Origin: Salinivirga cyanobacteriivorans
GTDB lineage: Bacteria; Bacteroidota; Bacteroidia; Bacteroidales; Salinivirgaceae
NCBI RefSeq assembly: GCF_001443605.1
Contig: NZ_CP013118.1
Coordinates: 4,055,001 to 4,119,000 of the forward strand
Length of the DNA stretch: 64,000 nt
Direction: 5' to 3'
A program made the position numbers and the translations under genes. The notes beneath the pieces are model-generated. The model saw only the letters and a list, made by a program, of their open reading frames with translations. It did no database searches and was not told where the DNA came from. Within the stretch, counting starts at the first letter, position 1, and every line of letters begins with the position of its first letter. Of this stretch, positions 42,880 to 51,800 are shown in pieces.

Positions 42880-43491
42880 ATGAAGATTATAGCTATAGGA
42901 AGAAACTACATCAACCATGCAAAGGAGATGAAAAGTGAAGTGCCAAAAGAACCGGTGTTTTTTATGAAGCCGGAAACCGCACTCCTTACCAAAAATCAAC
43001 CTTTTTACTATCCGGAGTTTACAAAAAACCTACACTACGAACTGGAGGTAGTGATAAAAATTAACAGGGTTGGCAAGCACATTCCCAAAGAGTTTGCACA
43101 CCGATATTACAATGAAATTGCCCTAGGAATAGACTTTACAGCACGCGATGTACAGGCCAATGCTAAAGAAAAAGGGCTGCCATGGGAAAAGGCCAAAGCT
43201 TTCGACCACTCAGCACCCATAAGTAAGTTTTTCGATAAAGCTGATTATAAATCAATCAATGACCTCGATTTCATGTTGAAAAAGAATGATGAAGTGGTAC
43301 AAAAGGGTAATACTTCAGATATGATTTTCCCTGTAGATCAGTTGATTGCATATGTTTCTCAGTTTATTACCCTGAAAATTGGGGACCTGATATTTACCGG
43401 TACCCCCGAAGGTGTGGGGCCTGTTAACGTTGATGATGTGCTTACCGCTTATCTTGATGGTAAGGAGATTTTAAGTGTTCCGGTTAAATAA
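42880..43491 (+). CDS. Fumarylacetoacetate hydrolase-family protein
   Basis: 203 residues with the FAH catalytic fold: IGRNYINHAKEM, FFMKPETALL, LHYELEVVIKINRVG (metal ligand Glu), ALGIDFTARDVQANAKEKGLPWEKAKAFDHS and FTGTPEGVGPV. Members cleave or hydrate 2-oxo acids (acylpyruvase, oxaloacetate decarboxylase or 2-hydroxyhepta-2,4-diene-1,7-dioate isomerase activities); which applies cannot be told. It begins 10 bases after the exonuclease. Confidence 0.9.
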   Translation: MKIIAIGRNYINHAKEMKSEVPKEPVFFMKPETALLTKNQPFYYPEFTKNLHYELEVVIKINRVGKHIPKEFAHRYYNEIALGIDFTARDVQANAKEKGLPWEKAKAFDHSAPISKFFDKADYKSINDLDFMLKKNDEVVQKGNTSDMIFPVDQLIAYVSQFITLKIGDLIFTGTPEGVGPVNVDDVLTAYLDGKEILSVPVK

Positions 43492-43544
43492 ATTTTTCAC
43501 AAAGTACCGTTCAGCATCTAAAAACAAATGATTATTCAGTTGTG

Positions 43545-44306
43545 ATGAAGAAGCTAAATATATCCATCGTATCTTATACCAACACCCTGCCTTTCCGTAT
43601 TGGTATTGAGACAAGTACGAAATTTCAGCGAAATGCACACATTACTTATGATAATCCGGCTACCTGTGCCAAAAAGGTACTGAATGATGAGGCTGATATT
43701 GGCTTAATACCAGTAGGAGTTTTATCTCAAATGGATGATTACCATATCATAGGGAATTATTGTATTGGAGCAAAAGGCAGGGTCGACACTGTGAAACTCT
43801 ATGGAAAAGTACCAGTGGAAGAGATGACTTCCATTGTGCTTGATTATCAGAGTGGTACTTCGGTTAAATTAATAAAGTATCTTACAGAAAATTACTGGCA
43901 TATAGCACCAGAATTCTTAAAGGGATCACATGGGTTTGAGCTTCGCGATATTGAAGGAACCCGTGGTGGAGTGGTTATAGGTGATCGTACCTTTGACCTT
44001 GACAAACAGTTCCCTTTTAAATATGACCTTTCAGAGGTCTGGTGGCAACATACCGGGTTACCTTTTGTGTTTGCAGTATGGGTCAGTAAAACCCCGTTGT
44101 CCCGGGACCTGGAAAATTTATTTAACCATGCCCTCGAGCAAGGTATCGACCGCATAAATCAAATAGCCGATGAGTTTCAGCACATAGTGCCCGCGGGGAT
44201 TGATCTCGACATATATTTAACCAACCGCATCGACTATAAGCTCGACAGTGATAAGCGAAAAGCCATGGGCCTTTTTCTCGATTATCTTAAAAGTGTTCCC
44301 GTTTAA
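43545..44306 (+). CDS. mqnA: Chorismate dehydratase, futalosine menaquinone pathway
   Basis: MqnA dehydrates chorismate to 3-[(1-carboxyvinyl)oxy]benzoate, the first step of the futalosine route to menaquinone. The ATG at 43545 gives 253 residues. The start KLNISIVSYTNTLPFRIG is the family's substrate-binding entry (usually VxYLNxxPL). Further features are the internal IGLIPVGVLSQM and SVKLIKYLTEN stretches, and the C-terminal lobe (VWWQHTGLPFVFAVWVSK). The remaining mqn genes are not in the window. It lies 53 bases after the FAH-family gene. Confidence 0.88.
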   Translation: MKKLNISIVSYTNTLPFRIGIETSTKFQRNAHITYDNPATCAKKVLNDEADIGLIPVGVLSQMDDYHIIGNYCIGAKGRVDTVKLYGKVPVEEMTSIVLDYQSGTSVKLIKYLTENYWHIAPEFLKGSHGFELRDIEGTRGGVVIGDRTFDLDKQFPFKYDLSEVWWQHTGLPFVFAVWVSKTPLSRDLENLFNHALEQGIDRINQIADEFQHIVPAGIDLDIYLTNRIDYKLDSDKRKAMGLFLDYLKSVPV

Positions 44307-44328
44307 TCAGTATATCTGTTTTACTGGT

Positions 44329-44336
44329 TATTTTTG
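44329..44336 (+). promoter_or_regulatory. Candidate -7 element for nfeD
   Basis: TATTTTTG fits TAnnTTTG, 20 bases before the annotated start. Confidence 0.3.
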
Positions 44337-44356
44337 TATCTTAAGGGTCTATTATA

Positions 44357-45766
44357 ATGCAAACCATAATGAAACAAATTAAGACATTTATACTTTTCGC
44401 TTTGCTATTGCTTTCAGCTACTTTACATGGGCAGGACTCTACCCTGGTCTATGTATATGACATTAAGCAGGAGATAGGTCCTGAAGCCTGGCGCAATACG
44501 CAGAAAGCCTTTACTGAAGCCAATAAAAAAAATGCAGACCTTGTGCTGATTCATATGAATACTTATGGAGGGATGGTGAATGCTGCAGACTCCATACGTA
44601 CCAAAATTCTGAATTCAGACATTCCGGTATGGGTTTTTATCGATAATAATGCCGCTTCAGCAGGAGCTTTAATTTCTATTGCATGCGACAGTGTTTACAT
44701 GCGTCCGGGTGGAAATATTGGGGCTGCTACCGTAGTCGATCAGTCGGGGAAGCCCGTTCCAGATAAATATCAGTCTTTTATGAGAAGTATGATGCGTTCT
44801 ACTGCTGAATCGCATGGTAAAGATACTACCATAACCGCTCAAGGCGATACTATAATTGATTGGCATCGAGATCCGGCTATTGCAGAAGCCATGGTAGATC
44901 CCAGGCTCGAAGTGGAGGGCGTAATTGATAGTGGCAAGGTGATTTCGTTTACTACGAGTGAGGCTATTAAGTATGGGTTTGCCGAGGCTGATGCCGAAAA
45001 CATTCCTGAGGTGCTCGATAAAGGAAATGTAAACAATTACAGAATTATAAAACAAAAGCTATCGGCTACAGACAAAATTATAAACTTTCTCATTAACCCA
45101 TTTGTGCATGGTATTCTCATAATGATCATAATTGGCGGACTCTATTTTGAAATTCAGTCACCCGGTATCGGTTTTCCATTAGCTGCCGCTGCATTGGCTA
45201 CTTTATTGTATTTCGCCCCGCTTTACCTCGAAGGAATTGCCGAAAATTGGGAAGTACTGATTTTTATAGGAGGAGTGGTGCTTATTATGGTAGAAATATT
45301 TGTAATACCCGGTTTCGGAGTAGCAGGTATTAGTGGAATTGTGATGGTAATTACAGGCCTTACACTAGCTATGATTGATAACCTTGAATTTCAAATGAAT
45401 CCGAATTATGTTGACACTGTTATGCAGTCTTTGGCTGTGGTAGTAATTTCCTCCTTTTTGGCATTTCTTGGCGGTATTTGGGGGAGCAAGAAATTATTCG
45501 ACAATTCATTTGTTCCAGGTCTAGCTTTAGATGATGTACAAACAACAGAAGAAGGCTTTTCAAATGTAGAAGCGAGTTTTCGCTCTATGACCGGAAGAAA
45601 AGGTGTCGCTTCCACAATGCTGAGGCCCTCAGGAACTGTTGAAATTGATGAGGAGCATTTTGATGCGCGCGCTGAGACGGGCTTCATAGAGGCCGGTACA
45701 AAAATTATAGTTGTAAGGACTTCATCTTCACAATTATATGTAGAACCCGAAGATATGGAGGAGTGA
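44357..45766 (+). CDS. nfeD: Long-form NfeD membrane serine protease
   Basis: 469 residues. A signal peptide (a start at 44369, MKQIKTFILF, is equally plausible) leads to a ClpP-class serine protease domain with the nucleophile Ser in NNAASAGALISIACD and the helix NTYGGMVNAAD upstream. A hydrophobic block of four to five helices (about 235-370) is followed by the NfeD OB-fold domain (GRKGVASTMLRPSGTVEID ... TKIIVVRTSSSQLYVE). Long NfeD proteins usually act with SPFH/stomatin proteins in membrane quality control; no stomatin is adjacent. Its stop overlaps the ATG of the GNAT gene (TGATG). Confidence 0.92.
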   Translation: MQTIMKQIKTFILFALLLLSATLHGQDSTLVYVYDIKQEIGPEAWRNTQKAFTEANKKNADLVLIHMNTYGGMVNAADSIRTKILNSDIPVWVFIDNNAASAGALISIACDSVYMRPGGNIGAATVVDQSGKPVPDKYQSFMRSMMRSTAESHGKDTTITAQGDTIIDWHRDPAIAEAMVDPRLEVEGVIDSGKVISFTTSEAIKYGFAEADAENIPEVLDKGNVNNYRIIKQKLSATDKIINFLINPFVHGILIMIIIGGLYFEIQSPGIGFPLAAAALATLLYFAPLYLEGIAENWEVLIFIGGVVLIMVEIFVIPGFGVAGISGIVMVITGLTLAMIDNLEFQMNPNYVDTVMQSLAVVVISSFLAFLGGIWGSKKLFDNSFVPGLALDDVQTTEEGFSNVEASFRSMTGRKGVASTMLRPSGTVEIDEEHFDARAETGFIEAGTKIIVVRTSSSQLYVEPEDMEE

Positions 45767-46203
45767 TGCTTAGTTCAGAGATTTTGAGTTATCTGCCCGG
45801 CGATTTTAATGAGATAAGCAAATTTTGGAATAAACTTGGACTGGGAGGAGCTGAACGTGGCGATGATGAGCAGGTTATAGAACGCACAATAAATCATGGA
45901 GGTGCGTTTTTTGTTATGCGCGTGGGCAACAGATTAATTGGTACAGCATGGATAACCAGTGACCATCGCAGGTTGTATTTGCATCACATGGGCATCCACC
46001 CTGAATACCAGAATCAGCAACTTGGATATAAACTTCTGGAGCACTGTATTCAGTGGTCCGAAAAACAGGGTCTGCAATTAAAACTTGAGGTACATCAGTC
46101 CAACAAAGGGGCTGTTCATTTGTATAAAAAAGCAGGATTTAAACGTTTGGGCGATTACGATGTTTACATCATTCGTGATTATAAAGAATTACCTGCAAAA
46201 TAA
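45766..46203 (+). CDS. GNAT-family N-acetyltransferase
   Basis: 145 residues. The acetyl-CoA-binding motif A is MGIHPEYQNQQLGYKLLEHC, and motif B is VHLYKKAGFKRLGDYDVY. The ATG overlaps the nfeD stop as TGATG, so translation is probably coupled. Substrate unknown. The first ~25 residues may recognise the partner. Confidence 0.85.
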   Translation: MLSSEILSYLPGDFNEISKFWNKLGLGGAERGDDEQVIERTINHGGAFFVMRVGNRLIGTAWITSDHRRLYLHHMGIHPEYQNQQLGYKLLEHCIQWSEKQGLQLKLEVHQSNKGAVHLYKKAGFKRLGDYDVYIIRDYKELPAK

Positions 46204-46235
46204 TAGAATCAAAACAGTTATTTAAATTTAATATT

Positions 46236-47927
46236 ATGCGATATTCAACTATAATTTTAGTCTTACTTCTGCTAATACCAGCATGGACAGTAGCTCAAAA
46301 TATTGAAACAGGTGAGAAAGTACTGAAATATTTGGCCGATGATAAACTCGAAGGTCGCTACCCCGGCACAAAAGGGGATGAGTTGGCACGTGATTATCTG
46401 GACGAATTGTTCTACCGGGACTGGATGGGGAAATTCTCGTTCGGATACCAGCAAAAATTTGAAATAGAAACCGATGTTGACATAAATCTTCAGACAACTT
46501 TAACTTTAGAAGAAGAGAAAGCTGTATTGAATGAGGACTTTAAACCCTTTGTATTTAGTGCAGAAACTTCTGTTAATGGAGAAGTCGTTTATGTGGGAAG
46601 CAAAGTAAAAGATACTGATGTGAAAATTGATGGAAAATGGGCTCTGATTTACATCGATAATGAACCCAATAAAACGCCGCCTTTGAGAGCCCTGATTGGC
46701 GATGTTATAGCAGCACGAAAAAAGGGAGCAATAGGCTTGCTAATTGCTGCAAGGCACGATCTTACCAGGGATGGCGAATATTATCCATTCAACTACTCCA
46801 GGTCGATTGTTTCGGTTGATTTGCCTGTAATACAACTTTCACGTACATATTTGCAAGAAATTGTTGGGCATTCGAACCTTAGTTTACGGCAGTTGCGCAA
46901 GAAAGATGTGCAGAAAATAAATAAGCAAATTGGTGAACTCACTGCCAGCGTACATGTTAAGTTTGACCGGGAGAAGACTAAAACAGCAAACCTTGCAGCC
47001 TATGTAGAGGGAACCGAATCCAATGAATGGGTTGTTGTTGGTGCGCACTATGACCATCTTGGTTATGGGGGCCGAGGTTCCGGTTCGCGCGCACCTGAAG
47101 AGCATGAGGTGCATAATGGGGCCGACGACAATGCCTCCGGAGTAGCCATGGTAATGATGCTGGCAGAGTATTATAAAGATCATTCGCCGAAAAGTAACAT
47201 GGCATTTGTGTTGTTCGGTGCTGAAGAGATGGGACTTATCGGATCAAAATATTTTGTAGACAATCTGCCATTTCCTAAAGACAAAATTAAGGCTATGATT
47301 AATTTTGATATGGTAGGCCGGGTTAAAGACTCAGCTTTGAGTATCAGTGGTGTAAAAACGGCCCGTGAATTTGAATCATTACTCAGCCAGTGGGACAGAA
47401 AACCATTAAAACTTGAACTTGGGGGCGGAGGCTACAGTGGTTCCGATCAGGCCTCTTTTTACGCTGAGGATATCCCGGTGCTTTTCTTTAATTCAGGTTT
47501 GCACGACGATTATCATACACCGGATGATGATGTAGATAAAATAAATTTCCAGGGTATGGAGTGGGTTGCAGATTTATCTGCAAAACTTCTTGACAGCCTC
47601 ACAAATCCAAACTATGATCTGAATTTCGAAAAAGCGAAGGTAAAGCAACGCGGTAAGTACGGTCAGTCTATGAAAGTGAAGATGGGTATCATGCCTGATA
47701 TAGCCGGTACCACCAAAAATGGAATGGGTGTAGATGGCGTTAGTGCAGGCGGGCCTGCTGATAAAGCCGGTGTAAAGAAAGGCGACGCAATAATTGAAAT
47801 TGATGGGACTCAAATAAAAAATATTTACGATTACATGCATCAACTTGGTGAGCTGAAGAAAGGACAGAAAGTAAAAATTAAGGTGCGACGTGGTAAAGAA
47901 ATTATCGAACTTAATGTTCAGTTCTAA
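46236..47927 (+). CDS. M28-family zinc aminopeptidase with PDZ domain
   Basis: 563-residue secreted peptidase (signal peptide ending TVAQ). The PA-like insertion (VVYVGSKVKDTDVKIDGKW) is followed by the M28 fold with zinc ligands in GAHYDHLG, HNGADDNASGVAM, FGAEEMGLIGS, DMVGR and YHTPDDD. A C-terminal PDZ domain (GVSAGGPADKAGVKKGDAII) spans about residues 475-560. Catalytic residues are intact, so it should be an active exported aminopeptidase. It is preceded by the GNAT gene (32 bases) and followed by a membrane protein (22 bases). Confidence 0.9.
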   Translation: MRYSTIILVLLLLIPAWTVAQNIETGEKVLKYLADDKLEGRYPGTKGDELARDYLDELFYRDWMGKFSFGYQQKFEIETDVDINLQTTLTLEEEKAVLNEDFKPFVFSAETSVNGEVVYVGSKVKDTDVKIDGKWALIYIDNEPNKTPPLRALIGDVIAARKKGAIGLLIAARHDLTRDGEYYPFNYSRSIVSVDLPVIQLSRTYLQEIVGHSNLSLRQLRKKDVQKINKQIGELTASVHVKFDREKTKTANLAAYVEGTESNEWVVVGAHYDHLGYGGRGSGSRAPEEHEVHNGADDNASGVAMVMMLAEYYKDHSPKSNMAFVLFGAEEMGLIGSKYFVDNLPFPKDKIKAMINFDMVGRVKDSALSISGVKTAREFESLLSQWDRKPLKLELGGGGYSGSDQASFYAEDIPVLFFNSGLHDDYHTPDDDVDKINFQGMEWVADLSAKLLDSLTNPNYDLNFEKAKVKQRGKYGQSMKVKMGIMPDIAGTTKNGMGVDGVSAGGPADKAGVKKGDAIIEIDGTQIKNIYDYMHQLGELKKGQKVKIKVRRGKEIIELNVQF

Positions 47928-47949
47928 TTGACAATTAAAATCCGTAAAA

Positions 47950-48759
47950 ATGAAAAAAGTAATTATATGGGTGGCTGCCCTGGTTATAACATTATCAGCA
48001 GCCATTTATCAGCGTGCAACAGGTCCCACATATCCATTGAAACTTGATGCTGAGTTGGCCGGAAAAGACTTTGATTTTAAACTCACAAGGAGTGCTTCAA
48101 TCGGAGAGGGTTGCACTGTAGAAATTCCAAAGAGTGATCTTTTTGATAAGGCCGAAATAGTTTACCGAAAATATCCCGGCAACTTTGATTTTGATACATT
48201 AAAGATGCAATTATCAGCTGAAAACTGGCAGGTGCAGCTTCCTGTGCAGCCGGCTGCGGCCAAACTGGAATACTATGCGGTACTCAAAAATGAGGATGAT
48301 AAGGTTTTGTACCAAAACATGCAGAATACTGCAGTTGTAAGATTTAAAGGTGATGTTCCCAAATACATTTTGGTGCCGCACGTTATAGCCATGTTTTTGG
48401 CCATGCTATTTAGTACGGCAGCTGCATTAATGGCCATATTTAAAATAGGAAATTTCAGGCGTATTGCGTTTATTACCCTCGGATTACTGGTTCTTGGGGG
48501 ACTTATTCTTGGACCCATTGTTCAGTATTATGCTTTTGGCGATGCCTGGACAGGCTGGCCTGTTGGGCAGGATTTAACTGATAATAAGTTGCTCATCACA
48601 GTGTTGGCATGGATTGGTGCTGTGCTGCTAAACTATAAAAAACCGCGGAAGTGGGCCGTTATTGTGGCTGCAATAGTATTGTTGGCCGTTTATAGTATTC
48701 CGCATTCAGCCCGGGGGTCAGAATATAATTACGATACCGGAGAGGTTCAAACAGGTTGA
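47950..48759 (+). CDS. Hypothetical membrane protein
   Basis: 269 residues. An N-terminal anchor is followed by a ~110-residue periplasmic beta-rich region (DTLKMQLSAENWQVQLPVQP), then four helices: LVPHVIAMFLAMLFSTAAALMA, RIAFITLGLLVLGGLILGPI, LLITVLAWIGAVLLN and WAVIVAAIVLLAVYSIPH. I do not recognise the family. It ends the operon and is followed by a strong terminator. Confidence 0.75.
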   Translation: MKKVIIWVAALVITLSAAIYQRATGPTYPLKLDAELAGKDFDFKLTRSASIGEGCTVEIPKSDLFDKAEIVYRKYPGNFDFDTLKMQLSAENWQVQLPVQPAAAKLEYYAVLKNEDDKVLYQNMQNTAVVRFKGDVPKYILVPHVIAMFLAMLFSTAAALMAIFKIGNFRRIAFITLGLLVLGGLILGPIVQYYAFGDAWTGWPVGQDLTDNKLLITVLAWIGAVLLNYKKPRKWAVIVAAIVLLAVYSIPHSARGSEYNYDTGEVQTG

Positions 48760-48780
48760 TATTAGAAAAATTAAGCATAA

Positions 48781-48810
48781 AAAAACCGCCGGAATGCCGG
48801 CGGTTTTTTT
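48781..48810. terminator. Strong bidirectional terminator
   Basis: CCGCCGG pairs with CCGGCGG around AATG, flanked by an A run before and a T run after. It lies between convergent genes and can serve both. Confidence 0.93.
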
Positions 48811-48824
48811 GTAGCATGTTTTAT

Positions 48825-51800
48825 TTATTCAATAATTATCGGTTTGGTAATGACTTTTTCATCTGAAGCTATTCTGATGAAATATACACCTGCAGCACTA
48901 TTTCCAAGATCTATTTCTGTCTTGTCTGTAAATTCATTACTGTATATTACCTGACCAACACTGTTAAGTATCGCAATATCAAATTGTCCTTCTGAACTGA
49001 TATTGATAACGCCATTTGATGGATTCGGGTAAATACTTAGTGACCTTGCATTTGCATCATTAATTCCCACAGGCGTCATATTCATTGTGATTGTCATATC
49101 TGTATTAGCAACATCAAATGAACCTGTATAGTCATAATAATCGGTCAAGGTAGCTGTATAGCTATAAGTTCCATTTGTAAGGGCAACGGTAGCAATACCG
49201 CTTGCATCGGTAGTGAGCATATATTCACTGTCGATATCAATTTCAACGCCTTCAAGTGCTGTCGTACCATCATACATAGCCTCGAAAGTAACTGTGTATT
49301 CACTTGCAATCATTGTAATGGTTTCTGTCATTGACATTGCATCTACCATAATTGTTCCGCTAACGTCATCATAACCTAGCATTGAAACTGTATAGCTGTG
49401 CTCACCGGCGGTCATCATCATTGATACCTCACCATTCACATCTGTCATATGGTCATTTCCTTCCATAGTGACCATGGCGCCTTCCATTGTGTTGCCATCT
49501 TCGTCCTGAACAACAAATGTTACTTCGCCCATGATCTCGAAATCAACACTTACAACAGAGCTTTCGCCTGATTCATAAATGCTTTTTACACCGGCTGTGT
49601 ATGTACCCAGTGATAAATCAGTGAATTGATAAGTACTATCAGTAATACCTGTAGCTACCGGAGTTGTCATGTCATCAAGGTAGACGCTGTAGCTTTGTAA
49701 TGCTTTGCCTTCATCTGCCTTTTTCGATGTAGCCAGGTAATCTAATATGGCCATCAGTAGGTCACCTCTGACTTGTTCGTCGGTTACTGAAGCAAAAGAA
49801 CCAGCCCAGAATACAGTGTTGCTGTTTTGAATAGCAACCAAACCTTCAGGAGCTGTTGTAATGGTGAGCATATCCATTGCATTGTGATCTGTAATTTGAT
49901 CACAACTAAGGCCTTCTTTTGTAGTGGTATAAATATCATCACAAGTAAATGAGAATCCTTCTGCTGAAGAACCTGCAGTACCAACATGGTCAAGTGATTC
50001 TCCTCCACTTTGCCACCATACATCTTGTGCTACAGACACTACACCAAGGTAGTCATATGGGAACTGACCAGCGTTGAATGTGTAGGTATCAGCCTGAGAG
50101 TAAACATCCCATACATAATCTTGTGAGGATAAGAACAATTTACCGCCACCGTCGAGGTAACTGGCAAGATTTGTTTCATCTGTAGTTGTAAGTGTTTGAC
50201 CATTCTGCCAGCCTTCACCGGTAAACCATATTATAGCATCATACTCCTGCATAGTAGCAAGGTCCGGTCCATCATAACTTGTGGCATCTGCCTCGTAATA
50301 TGTGTAGTCAACTTCATTTGCATCTAATACGGGTTGTATATAGGCCCAATCATCGGTAAAATCTACCGCATTACTGGCATCGTGGTCTACAACAAGCACT
50401 GAGCCTGCAAAACTTCCGTTCCATGAGAAGTTGGCTACGTTTCCATCCTGTTCAACAGTTAACCCATAAGGCTCTTCAATGATTTCAATCAATTCAACGT
50501 CGTTTGTAAGGCCTGGCTCTTCTATTGCGATTGAAGACTCAGAATAAACCTCAAAGCCAGGTTTTTCTACAACAATATCATATGTACCTCTCCAAACAGA
50601 GTCAAATACCACACCCGATGCATCAGCAGTGAGTGTGTACACATGTGTTGGATCTGCATCCTGATTGGTAAGTGTTACTATGGCTCCGGTTGCATCTTCA
50701 GAGGTGTTGGTAGTTATATTAACTGTGTAATCCACAGTCATATCTTTTGGTAGTACATTTGAAAGAGTAGGATCTGAATAAACACCATTTGTGTAATTTG
50801 CTACAACTGCATACTGATAGAGCCCAAATGTTTGTGTTGCCCAGTCTGTATCAATAAATGATGTGTCAACTACATTGGTTCCTATTTCAACCCAGTCAAC
50901 CATATCCTGGCCTTCTTGCAACCTGTATACGGTGTAGTCAATAAGTTCTTTACCATTGCTTAAATCGCTAAATACAGGCCCTTCTGTAACTACCGGCTCG
51001 TTGGTAATCATTTTCAGGGAATGATTCTGGTTGCCTTTATGAGCTTTCGCTATACCTGGAGTATAGCCGTTTTTACCCATTTCATATCCAAATGCCCTAA
51101 TCATAAATGGTTTTTCTAATGTCGGATCTCCAAGGCTTTCTACTGTAAGAAATTCACCGGTTGTATAGTCTGAACTATAATAATGTGTATTGTCAGTATA
51201 CGGATAATCATCATCTGGGTCGGTTGTACCTAATCCTGCGAATCCTGCATAACTAATCGCAATCATAAAACCATTGGGAGCATTAACCGGATCTGCAAGT
51301 GTGTGTACAGTCCAGTCCATATCTGTATTAGGAACAGCCATAGCTGAATAAAGTACATTGTTGGTTGGTTCTCCACTTTCATCCAGGTCAAATATGAATA
51401 CATTCACAGTGGTGTGTGGGCCACCTTCAGCTGTAGTAAACCAGCTTACTTCATGCAGTTGGGCGTTTACTCTGTGTACTGAACCCAGTACCGTATTGTC
51501 TGTACCACCGGAACTACCAAGCTGTCCGGTTTGTACACCATTGTCGTAACGGAATTCGGCCGGGATCTGTGTGCCGGGCTCTAACCATGTAACCACAGCC
51601 TCATCTGACGGGTTAATATATGCATTGACACCTATTGGAGGGTAAGGTATTTCTTCCAGTACAACATCAACACCAGTCAGGTCTCCGTCTACTACAGTAA
51701 TGGTATCCTGATAGGTTGTATAACCCGGATATGAAACGGTCATAAGATAATCCCGGGTTCCACCATAAACATCAGTTATAGTAAATACGCCACTTGCATC